Shown here piece by piece: positions 1 to 5,727 of a DNA stretch of 7,886 bases. The notes beneath the pieces were generated by a model, which worked only from the letters and a program-made list of their open reading frames with translations, was not told where the DNA came from and did not search any database. Origin of the DNA: Rhodobiaceae bacterium UBA7378 (GTDB taxonomy: Bacteria; Pseudomonadota; Alphaproteobacteria; RS24). Where the stretch lies: positions 1-7,886 of the forward strand of contig DKNW01000043.1 of assembly GCA_002469805.1 (NCBI GenBank), read 5' to 3'. Positions within the stretch are counted from its first letter, which is position 1; every line of letters starts with the position of its first letter. The position numbers and the translations under genes are program-made.

Positions 1-24
1 GGTTTAGGTTTAGGTTTAGGTTTT
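1..24. repeat. Hexamer tandem repeat (GGTTTA), coding for Lys-Pro
   Basis: Three perfect copies of GGTTTA (1-18) are followed by GGTTTT, and the array may continue beyond the left edge. On the minus strand the unit is AAACCT, coding Lys-Pro in the linker of the membrane protein. Its length is a multiple of three, so gain or loss of units would change linker length without a frameshift. Confidence 0.75.
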
Positions 25-626
25 GGTACAGGTTTAGACACTGGTTTAACCGCCTCGGGCGCCGCCTGCTGAACAGGTTGGGCAGTTTCAACAGGCTGGG
101 CTTTTGGCGCACGGTTCAACTCTGGGCGCGGCGGTGAAACCTGCACACCGGTATCCTGCAATTTGGCAAGACGCTCACCTACAGAGGCAGCATCCTCCGG
201 TATTAAACTCTCAATCGCGCCCGATGCATCATCAGCAGGACCCGCCTCCATCGCAACGCTGCCAGATAACGGCATGTCTGCCTTACCATTGGCAACATCA
301 TGAATGCGTAAATCTGGCGCAGCCTCTACCTGCCCCTCCGGAAGATCTTCGGCTGGCACTTTCATCGGGGTGTTATCCGCTAGAACAACAGGGGGCAGAC
401 TGCGCTGACCTTCTTGCAGTCCCTGTTGATACGCATAAAAATAAACCCCGCCAGCGAGCACGGCCAGAAGCGCAAAGCCAGCAACTAAAAGCGGCGCAGG
501 CGGCAGGCGCGAGGACGACGTGCGTGTGTATATTTCAGCATTGGGTGACGGGTGCGCGATTTCCAGATCGACATCTTCGTTTAGAAAATCACTGCCATAG
601 CGACCACGCGGCGGGTTTTGCGACAT
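1..626 (-). CDS. Single-pass membrane protein with Pro/Lys-rich linker, probable SPOR-domain protein (C-terminus outside window)
   Basis: The frame stays open from an ATG at 624-626 to the left edge, giving 208 codons with no stop. AAGAGGA lies a few bases upstream, a good ribosome binding site. Residues 1-43 are polar and probably cytoplasmic. Residues about 45-66 (LLVAGFALLAVLAGGVYFYAY) form one transmembrane helix. The rest is a low-complexity periplasmic linker rich in Pro, Ala, Glu and Lys that ends in KPVPKPKPKPK at the edge. A short cytoplasmic tail, one helix and a long Pro-rich linker is the usual build of SPOR-domain proteins, which bind septal peptidoglycan. In Alphaproteobacteria such a gene commonly follows argS and precedes nagZ and scpA. 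The SPOR domain itself is not visible here, so the family call rests on architecture and position. It starts 31 bases after the argS stop and is probably co-transcribed with it. A TonB-like or other Pro/Lys-linker protein is an alternative. Confidence 0.72.
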   Translation of the reverse strand, partial: MSQNPPRGRYGSDFLNEDVDLEIAHPSPNAEIYTRTSSSRLPPAPLLVAGFALLAVLAGGVYFYAYQQGLQEGQRSLPPVVLADNTPMKVPAEDLPEGQVEAAPDLRIHDVANGKADMPLSGSVAMEAGPADDASGAIESLIPEDAASVGERLAKLQDTGVQVSPPRPELNRAPKAQPVETAQPVQQAAPEAVKPVSKPVPKPKPKPK

Positions 627-657
627 CAAATCCTCTTCTTATCTGTGAATCAGAATA

Positions 658-2418
658 CTACCGCATTTCTGTCTCAGGTTCCACGCCGATGACATCAAGA
701 CCATTACCAAGCACAATCGCGGTCGCCTGCAACAGGGCAAGACGCGCGCGCGTTACCTCACGATTATCTTCCTGAATAAAGCGTAAACCCGGGGTTTCCT
801 TGCCGCGCGTCCACAGCCCATGAAAGGCTGCCGCCAGATCTTGCAGATAAAACGCCATACGGTGCGGCTCAAGTGCCGTTGCCGCGGCGAGCAAACTGCG
901 CGGATAAACGCCCAGCACTTTAGCTAGTTTGACTTCTTCCGGCGCGCACAGCAGATGCGTATCGGCACCGTTCAGAGCATCGACAGTTAACTCCTCTGTC
1001 GTAAAGCCAGCCTCCACAGCATTGCGCAAAACCGAATGAATACGGGCATAGGCATATTGCACATAGAACACAGGGTTATCGCGGCTCTGTTGTTTCACCA
1101 GATCGAAATCAAAATCGAGCGCCGCATCATTGCGCCGAGTCAACATCATGAAGCGGACAGCGTTGCACCCTACTTCATCCACCACCTCACGTAATGTGAT
1201 GAAGTCACCTGATCTTTTTGACATTTTTACTGGTTCACCACCGCGCTGCAACTTGACGAGATTGCAGACTTTTACATCCAAATGCGCGTCACTCTTCGTG
1301 ATGGCGGCGACCGCTGCCTGCATGCGTTTAATGTAGCCAATATGGTCTGCCCCCCAGACATTAATCATTCGGGTATAGCCACGTTGGAACTTATCGAAAT
1401 GACAGGCTATATCGGGGGCAAAATACGTCCAACTACCATCTGACTTCTTCAGAGCGCGATCGCTATCGTCGCCAAATTTCTCTGACCGAAACAACCATTG
1501 TGGCTGCGGTTCCCAATCGGGCGGCGGCTCCTTGCCCCTGGGCGGCTCAAGCACGCCCTGATAAATCAGCCCCTGTTCTTTCAGCGCATCAAACACGCGT
1601 CCGACGGACCCGTCATCATGCAGGCTTTGCTCCGAAAGAAAATGCCCATGATGCACACCGAGCGCGGCAAGATCAGCGCGGATCATATCCATCATCATTG
1701 GCAGTGCAACGTGCTTAGCGATCTCTATTTGCGCAGCTTCGTCTTTGTCGAACAAAGCCGCCCCTTCGCTGACCGCCAATGCTTCACCGACGGGCACGAG
1801 ATAGTCACCTGGATATAGACCGGCGGGAATATCGCCAATGTCCTCACCCAGTGCTTCGCGCGTGCGCAGCAAGGCCGAGCGTGCGAGCACATCCACCTGC
1901 GAACCGGCATCGTTAATATAATATTCGCGCAACACCTTAAAACCGGCCGCCTCCAATAGGCGCGCCAACGCATCACCAAACACCGCGCCGCGCGCATGAC
2001 CAACATGCATCGGCCCGGTCGGATTGGCCGATACATATTCAAGATTTACGGCCGTGCCTTGACCAACATCGGCAACGCCATACGCGCCACCAGCCCGCAG
2101 AATAACCGGCACCAACCCCGTCCAGACATCCGTCTTAAAGGTAAAATTGATGAACCCCGGCCCCGCGATATCCGTGCCCGCAATATCATCAGCTTGCGCG
2201 AATTTCTCGACGATCTGCGCCGCTAGATCGCGCGGCGGCATGCCCGCCTGCTTGCACAACACCATGGCCGCATTGGTGGCGATATCTCCATGCGCGGCAT
2301 CACGGGGCGGCTCGACCGTCACGTTATCGAAGCCGATATCAGCCGGCAAAACCCCGTCAGCTTGCAAATCTGACAATACGCCATGCAGTCGGGCCTCGAA
2401 TGTTGCAAATAAATTCAT
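658..2418 (-). CDS. argS: Arginyl-tRNA synthetase (class I)
   Basis: Charges tRNA-Arg with arginine using ATP, in the cytoplasm. The 586-residue product has the full family layout. An N-terminal additional domain spans about residues 1-110. The Rossmann catalytic core carries the HIGH-type signature in SANPTGPMHVGHARG (HVGH at 138-141) and the KMSK loop KMSKRSG at 398-404. The C-terminal all-helical DALR anticodon-binding domain begins near residue 450 (VFYVQYAYARIHSV) and ends in the common pattern LGNGLDVIGVEPETEM. The LEPPRGKEPPPDWEP insertion at 290-304 is typical of alphaproteobacterial ArgS. The start is ATG at 2416-2418 with a modest GAAAG-type ribosome binding site. It lies 49 bases after dgt and 31 bases before the next gene, so a shared transcript is likely. 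No truncation or missing key residue was seen. Confidence 0.97.
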   Translation of the reverse strand: MNLFATFEARLHGVLSDLQADGVLPADIGFDNVTVEPPRDAAHGDIATNAAMVLCKQAGMPPRDLAAQIVEKFAQADDIAGTDIAGPGFINFTFKTDVWTGLVPVILRAGGAYGVADVGQGTAVNLEYVSANPTGPMHVGHARGAVFGDALARLLEAAGFKVLREYYINDAGSQVDVLARSALLRTREALGEDIGDIPAGLYPGDYLVPVGEALAVSEGAALFDKDEAAQIEIAKHVALPMMMDMIRADLAALGVHHGHFLSEQSLHDDGSVGRVFDALKEQGLIYQGVLEPPRGKEPPPDWEPQPQWLFRSEKFGDDSDRALKKSDGSWTYFAPDIACHFDKFQRGYTRMINVWGADHIGYIKRMQAAVAAITKSDAHLDVKVCNLVKLQRGGEPVKMSKRSGDFITLREVVDEVGCNAVRFMMLTRRNDAALDFDFDLVKQQSRDNPVFYVQYAYARIHSVLRNAVEAGFTTEELTVDALNGADTHLLCAPEEVKLAKVLGVYPRSLLAAATALEPHRMAFYLQDLAAAFHGLWTRGKETPGLRFIQEDNREVTRARLALLQATAIVLGNGLDVIGVEPETEMR

Positions 2419-2467
2419 GAAGTCGCTTTCTTCGTAAACGCGCCAGCCTATTCCGGCCTATCCCAGA

Positions 2468-3646
2468 TTATGCCAAACTGTCGGTGATATCGAACAGCCG
2501 GTGATGTTCCTCAATTGCAAAGCGATCGGTCATACCAGCAATATAATCGCAAATATGGCGTGCCAGAGCATTTTCATCCGCGCCCGTGAGCTGATTGCTT
2601 TCAGGCAATAAACCTGGTTCACGGATCAGCAATTCAAACATTTCACGAATAATACGCTGCGCCTTGCTCATCGAGCGGTTGACCGTGTGATGCTGATAGA
2701 CGTTAGCCATCAAAAAGGCTTTCACCTCGTCCAGCTGCGCCTGCAAGTCATCTGAGAAAGCTGCCGTTGCGCGCGCGGCATGGCGGACATCATCACAGGT
2801 TTCAATCTTGCCATCAGCCAGTCGCTTGCGGGTTTGCGTCACCAGATCGCCAATCATCACCGAAATCATCTCACGCACCAGCTCATGGCGCAGCAAATCG
2901 GGGCTTATATCGCCATATTTGGTTTTGATTTTGCTCAAAATACTGCCGATCATCGGCAAGGTCGCCAGATCTTCCATGCGAATGAGGCCGGCACGCAACC
3001 CGTCATCAATATCATGATTATTATAGGCGATGTCGTCCGACAGCGCGGCGATCTGCGCCTCTAGCGACGGCCATGTGTCCAGCTGCAAGTCTTGTGTCTC
3101 GGCATGGGTTTGAATGGCAAATGGCAGGTCCGTCAGCTTTTGCGCGCCCACCAATAGGGGTCCGTTATGCTTTACCAATCCTTCCAATGTTTCCCATGTC
3201 AAGTTCAGCCCGTTAAACGGCACATAACGCGCCTCAAGCTGGGTGAGAATACGCAAAGTCTGCGCATTATGATCGAACCCGCCATAGGGCTGCATGGCGG
3301 CATGCAACGCGTCTTCCCCAGCATGGCCGAACGGGGTATGCCCCAGATCATGGGCAAGCGACAATGTTTCGGTCAGGTCTTCGTCGATCGCCAGTTCGCG
3401 CGCCACCGAGCGTCCTATTTGCGCCACCTCCAGCGAATGTGTGAGGCGCGTACGGTAATAATCGCCCACATGCGCGATGAAAACCTGCGTCTTGTGTTTC
3501 AGCCGCCGAAACGCGCTGCAATGCAACACGCGGTCACGGTCGCGCTGAAACGGCGTGCGCGTTTTGCTTTCGGCCTCTGGGTGAAACCGCCCGCGTGATT
3601 TATCGGGGTGGCTGGCAAAGCTGGCGTGGTATTGACCATATCTCAT
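2468..3646 (-). CDS. dgt: dGTPase-like dNTP triphosphohydrolase (HD domain, type 2)
   Basis: Predicted to hydrolyse dGTP or other dNTPs to the deoxynucleoside plus triphosphate, adjusting dNTP pools. The 392-residue product shows the HD-superfamily metal ligands in order: H70 in TRLTHSLEVAQI, H99-D100 in AHDLGHTPFGHAGE, and an Asp at 204/205 in SDDIAYNNHDIDDG. It begins with the conserved block RTPFQRDRDRV...FRRLKHKTQVF at about residues 31-56. Length and motifs fit the dGTPase-like type 2 family, which is distinct from the longer E. coli Dgt, so substrate preference is uncertain. The ATG at 3644-3646 is the only sensible start, but no good Shine-Dalgarno precedes it (only AGG, 1-2 bases away). 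It lies between the acetyltransferase (41 bases) and argS (49 bases). The dgt-argS pairing is conserved in Alphaproteobacteria. Confidence 0.94.
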   Translation of the reverse strand: MRYGQYHASFASHPDKSRGRFHPEAESKTRTPFQRDRDRVLHCSAFRRLKHKTQVFIAHVGDYYRTRLTHSLEVAQIGRSVARELAIDEDLTETLSLAHDLGHTPFGHAGEDALHAAMQPYGGFDHNAQTLRILTQLEARYVPFNGLNLTWETLEGLVKHNGPLLVGAQKLTDLPFAIQTHAETQDLQLDTWPSLEAQIAALSDDIAYNNHDIDDGLRAGLIRMEDLATLPMIGSILSKIKTKYGDISPDLLRHELVREMISVMIGDLVTQTRKRLADGKIETCDDVRHAARATAAFSDDLQAQLDEVKAFLMANVYQHHTVNRSMSKAQRIIREMFELLIREPGLLPESNQLTGADENALARHICDYIAGMTDRFAIEEHHRLFDITDSLA

Positions 3647-3660
3647 GCCTGATATGTAGG

Positions 3661-3680
3661 CGGTTTTGCGCGGTTTTGGA
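3661..3680. repeat. Two-copy 10-base repeat upstream of dgt
   Basis: CGGTTTTGCG is followed directly by CGGTTTTGGA, 8 identical bases at a 10-base period, in the gap between the acetyltransferase stop and the dgt start. It may be chance. No terminator or clear promoter was recognised in this 41-base gap. Confidence 0.35.
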
Positions 3681-3687
3681 AGGCCCG

Positions 3688-4134
3688 CTAAAACGTGGCG
3701 CGCAGCCGCACCATGTCACGGCACGCAATGCCGTTCTCGATGATGGGTTCGGGGTAGCCATCAAAATATCCCGCGACAATACCTGTGATGCGAAACCCGG
3801 CTTTTTGATACAGCGCCAGCTGGTCGAGGCTCGAATTGCCGGTCCCAATATCAACAGCCCGGCCTCCACGCGCCTTCACCATAGCAATGAGGCCTGCCAG
3901 AAACGCCTTGCCGCGCCCCTGCCCCCGCATGTCCGGCAAAAGCGCAATATTCATAATTTCGTAAATATCATCATCGCGTGCCTGAATCACGGCAATGGCG
4001 CTTTTATCGGGGCTTACCCAAACTTCGCCGCGCGCGAGATAGGCTGCAATTTTGCTGTCATCAGGGTCGGCATCGCGCAACAGGGCCATCTGCGCGGGCG
4101 TTATATCGCTGCTTTGACGGACCGGTTGTAACAT
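3688..4134 (-). CDS. GNAT-family N-acetyltransferase, YvbK-like
   Basis: A 148-residue GCN5-related acetyltransferase that would transfer an acetyl group from acetyl-CoA to an unknown amine. The acetyl-CoA pyrophosphate loop is R-G-Q-G-R-G-K at residues 70-76, preceded by the beta-4 strand IYEIMNIALLP. DIGTGNSSLDQ (95-105) and ALYQKAGFRI (107-116) follow, then YPEPIIENGIACRDMVRL near the C-terminus. The last block resembles Bacillus YvbK-type GNATs. Two ATGs sit six bases apart. I chose 4134 because the ribosome binding site AAGGGGG (4142-4148) is only 1 base from the ATG at 4140 but 7 bases from the ATG at 4134; starting at 4140 would add Met-Glu. It heads the minus-strand operon and sits between erpA and dgt, which are usually adjacent in related genomes. 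The neighbours do not reveal the substrate. Confidence 0.85.
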   Translation of the reverse strand: MLQPVRQSSDITPAQMALLRDADPDDSKIAAYLARGEVWVSPDKSAIAVIQARDDDIYEIMNIALLPDMRGQGRGKAFLAGLIAMVKARGGRAVDIGTGNSSLDQLALYQKAGFRITGIVAGYFDGYPEPIIENGIACRDMVRLRATF

Positions 4135-4141
4135 TTCCATT

Positions 4142-4148
4142 CCCCCTT
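4142..4148 (-). promoter_or_regulatory. Ribosome binding site deciding the acetyltransferase start
   Basis: On the minus strand this reads AAGGGGG, a strong Shine-Dalgarno-like sequence. Its spacing fits the second ATG (4132-4134) and not the first (4138-4140). Confidence 0.65.
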
Positions 4149-4161
4149 ATACCGCGCCGCC

Positions 4162-4190
4162 TTGCAACCGCCAAGAAACAGCCCTATTTA
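4162..4190 (+). promoter_or_regulatory. Candidate erpA promoter, overlapping a -10-like element of the divergent operon
   Basis: TTGCAA (4162-4167) and TATTTA (4185-4190) are exactly 17 bases apart, an acceptable but weak sigma-70 pair. Transcription would then begin at about the A of the erpA ATG (4197), giving a leaderless or nearly leaderless message. On the opposite strand the overlapping segment 4187-4192 reads TATAAA, a good -10 for the acetyltransferase-dgt-argS operon, although no convincing -35 was found for it. CTAT and ATAG at 4184-4193 form a small inverted repeat that could also be part of an operator. All of this is motif reading only. Confidence 0.3.
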
Positions 4191-4196
4191 TAGGAC

Positions 4197-4523
4197 ATGA
4201 CACAATTTGCCATCACCGAATCCGCTGCCACACAAATCGGCAAAATTCTGGCCTCCGAAGACGCCGGCGCAAAACTGCGCGTGGCCGTTCAGGGCGGTGG
4301 ATGTTCTGGATTTTCCTATATCTTCTCAATTGACGACACCCAAACCGCTGACGACCTCATCTTCACCCGCGACGGTATCGACGTGCTGGTTGATGATATG
4401 TCGCTGCAATATATGGAAGGCGCCGAGATCGACTGGGTCGATGACCTCATAGGCGCGAGCTTCCGCATTAACAATCCTAACGCCACCGCCGCGTGCGGTT
4501 GCGGCACCTCGTTCGACATCTGA
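4197..4523 (+). CDS. erpA: A-type iron-sulfur cluster carrier (ErpA/IscA/HesB family)
   Basis: A 108-residue A-type carrier that binds an Fe-S cluster (or iron) and delivers it to apo-enzymes in the cytoplasm. The three conserved cysteine ligands are present: C36 in GGGCSGFSY, and C100 and C102 in the C-terminal ACGCGTSF. VDDLIGASFRINNPNATA (82-99) is the family signature and is closest to alphaproteobacterial ErpA-type proteins rather than SufA or IscA. That subfamily choice is by resemblance. ATG at 4197 is forced, because an in-frame TAG lies at 4191-4193. AGGA (4192-4195) is only 1 base away, too close to act as a normal ribosome binding site, so translation may be leaderless or use another mode. 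xthA follows after 5 bases. No isc or suf genes are in view. Confidence 0.9.
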   Translation: MTQFAITESAATQIGKILASEDAGAKLRVAVQGGGCSGFSYIFSIDDTQTADDLIFTRDGIDVLVDDMSLQYMEGAEIDWVDDLIGASFRINNPNATAACGCGTSFDI

Positions 4524-4528
4524 ACCCC

Positions 4529-5344
4529 ATGAAAATCGCAAGCTGGAACGTCAACTCAGTTAAGGCGCGCCTGCCCAATGTACTGCGCTGGCTCGAAGAA
4601 GCCCAGCCTGACATTGCTTGCTTACAGGAGCTGAAATGTGTGGATGACGCCTTCCCCCGCGATGACATTGAGGCGCTGGGCTATAATGTCGAAACGCACG
4701 GGCAGAAAACCTATAATGGCGTGGCGCTCTTGTCGAAATATCCGCTGGAAGATGTGAGCCGCGGCCTGCCCGGATTAGAAGATGAGCAAGCGCGCTATAT
4801 TGAGGCGGTGGTCTCTACACAAGGATCGACCAATGGCTCGGCGGTGCGCGTCGCGTCGCTTTATCTGCCCAATGGCAATCCGGTATCACAAGAAAGCAGC
4901 GACGGCTTCCATGAAAAATACACCTATAAGCTGAACTGGATGGCGGCGCTCGAAGCCCACGCCAGCACGCTTTTGTCGTATGAAGAGGCGTTTGTGCTGG
5001 CGGGCGATTATAACGTCATCCCCGCCCCGGCCGATTGCCACGCCCCTGATAAATGGGAAGGCGACGCCCTGTTCCGGCCCGAAACGCACGCCGCCTATCG
5101 CCGCCTCGTGCATCTGGGCCTCACCGAAGCCGTGTCGACGCTTTCGGTGACCGACGATACGACATATACCTTCTGGGATTATCAAGCCGGCGCATGGCCG
5201 AAGAATAATGGCATCCGCATCGACCATCATTTGCTGTCGCCGCTGGCCGCCGACAAGCTGGAAACCTTCGGCATCGACAAACACACACGCGACTGGGAAA
5301 AACCCTCAGACCACGTTCCAGTATGGATTGAGTTACGCGATTAA
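4529..5344 (+). CDS. xthA: Exonuclease III family AP endonuclease
   Basis: A 271-residue Mg-dependent DNA repair nuclease of the exonuclease III (EEP) family. It cuts 5' of abasic sites and clears blocked 3' ends in base excision repair. The active-site residues fall where expected from E. coli XthA: N7 (SWNVNS), E34 (LQELK), Y112 (LYLPNG), D160 and N162 (AGDYNV), D232 (IRIDHH), and D261-H262 (PSDHVPV). The start is taken as ATG 4529 because MKIASWNVNS is the family N-terminus. An in-frame ATG at 4493 would add 12 unrelated residues and overlap erpA. No Shine-Dalgarno precedes 4529, and the erpA stop (4521-4523) is 5 bases upstream, so translational coupling to erpA is likely. The erpA-xthA pairing is common in Alphaproteobacteria. 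Confidence 0.95.
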   Translation: MKIASWNVNSVKARLPNVLRWLEEAQPDIACLQELKCVDDAFPRDDIEALGYNVETHGQKTYNGVALLSKYPLEDVSRGLPGLEDEQARYIEAVVSTQGSTNGSAVRVASLYLPNGNPVSQESSDGFHEKYTYKLNWMAALEAHASTLLSYEEAFVLAGDYNVIPAPADCHAPDKWEGDALFRPETHAAYRRLVHLGLTEAVSTLSVTDDTTYTFWDYQAGAWPKNNGIRIDHHLLSPLAADKLETFGIDKHTRDWEKPSDHVPVWIELRD

Positions 5345-5348
5345 CCCG

Positions 5349-5379
5349 TTGCAATATGCCGATGGCTTTTTAATATAAC
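5349..5379 (+). promoter_or_regulatory. Candidate promoter upstream of the small ATT-start gene
   Basis: TTGCAA (5349-5354) is followed by TAATAT (5371-5376, spacer 16) and the overlapping TATAAC (5374-5379, 5 of 6 matches to TATAAT, spacer 19). Either would start transcription at about 5383-5387, roughly 25 bases before the proposed ATT start. The surrounding stretch 5366-5401 is AT-rich compared with the neighbouring genes. No strong terminator for erpA-xthA lies before it, so read-through from xthA is also possible. Confidence 0.35.
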
Positions 5380-5411
5380 GCACCTAGTAAAAACAAAAAT
5401 AGGGGCTGATC

Positions 5412-5651
5412 ATTCTTACCAAGCGACTGACACAAGCACTCGTAGTACTTATTCCCGGCTGGCTCACCGCCTTCGTCACCGACGGACAGGTGGCTTATGT
5501 GGCCCCTGTGCTGGTGGCCGCCAGCTTTCTGGCATCCGGCATCGCGGTTAATGACCTAAAGATCGATGATCTCGATAACATCGCTAACGACATTCCCGAT
5601 GGCCCTGACAGCCCACAAGACCAGCACAACAATCTAGATGGTGGTGGTTAA
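5412..5651 (+). CDS. Small putative membrane protein with ATT start (unrecognised)
   Basis: An open frame of 79 codons plus TAA with no ATG or early GTG/TTG. An in-frame TAG at 5400-5402 limits it upstream. AGGGG (5401-5405) is 6 bases from ATT 5412, ideal ribosome-binding spacing. CTG 5406 and ATC 5409 are too close to it. The first standard start, GTG 5490, would remove the first hydrophobic segment. The product has a basic N-terminus (LTKR) and a hydrophobic stretch at about 8-22 (QALVVLIPGWLTAFV). A second follows at about 27-46 (VAYVAPVLVAASFLASGIAV). The hydrophilic C-terminal tail has 9 Asp in the last 32 residues and ends Gly-Gly-Gly. I recognise no family. Codons look coding-like (GCC, GTC, CTG, GAC), and the hydrophobic/acidic partition argues against random sequence. 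It could instead be a decayed gene that lost its ATG. It converges on ilvD. Confidence 0.5.
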   Translation: MLTKRLTQALVVLIPGWLTAFVTDGQVAYVAPVLVAASFLASGIAVNDLKIDDLDNIANDIPDGPDSPQDQHNNLDGGG

Positions 5652-5711
5652 GTGCGAAGACGCTAGATTTCAGCGCTGCCTCGCACTCTAGATTTCAGCG
5701 CTAGCCAGCGC
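5652..5711. terminator. Possible bidirectional termination region between convergent genes
   Basis: Two inverted repeats occur in the gap between the small gene and ilvD. GTGCGA (5652-5657) pairs with TCGCAC (5681-5686) and encloses CGCT/AGCG (5661-5664 with 5672-5675). GCGCT (5698-5702) pairs with AGCGC (5707-5711) across a four-base loop. Neither is followed by a U-run in either direction, so a classic intrinsic terminator is not shown. The call relies on position between convergent 3' ends. Confidence 0.25.
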
Positions 5712-5727
5712 ACTAAATATCAGCGTA
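5653..5727. repeat. 25-base tandem repeat, three units, including the ilvD stop codon
   Basis: CTAGATTTCAGCGCT occurs perfectly at 5663-5677 and 5688-5702. A third, diverged copy, CTAAATATCAGCG, lies at 5713-5725 (2 mismatches in 13). The starts are 25 bases apart each time. The third copy is the end of ilvD: read on the minus strand, each unit gives GCT-GA(T/A)-AT(T/C)-TAG, that is Ala-Asp/Glu-Ile-stop. The two outer copies therefore look like tandem duplications of the ilvD 3' end. Unit boundaries are approximate, since the spacer halves are only partly alike. Confidence 0.75.

Noticed and set aside
1..24. Telomere-like TTTAGG repeat at the window edge.
   Set aside because: The repeat is short, lies inside a coding frame, and encodes Lys-Pro. 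The surroundings are a bacterial chromosome.
104..775. A 223-codon plus-strand open frame.
   Set aside because: It lies antisense to the SPOR-type gene and the argS end. The translation is compositionally odd (rich in His, Gln, Arg) with no recognisable domain, whereas the opposite strand gives a coherent membrane protein with a good ribosome binding site.
4149..4167. TTGCAA (self-complementary) acting as a -35 for the minus-strand operon, with TATAAG as its -10.
   Set aside because: The spacing is only about 10 bases, far from the 16-18 required.
4493..4528. Upstream ATG extending xthA by 12 residues.
   Set aside because: It would overlap the erpA end, and the added residues match no exonuclease III N-terminus. 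MKIASWNVNS at 4529 does.
5358..5371. GCC-GAT-GGC followed by TTTTT as an intrinsic terminator after xthA.
   Set aside because: The stem is only 3 base pairs with a 3-base loop, too weak to support a terminator call.
5412..5651. Small frame as a phage holin or type I toxin.
   Set aside because: Size and two hydrophobic segments allow it, but there are no lysis genes, antisense RNA signals or phage genes nearby, and the sequence matches no family I recognise.
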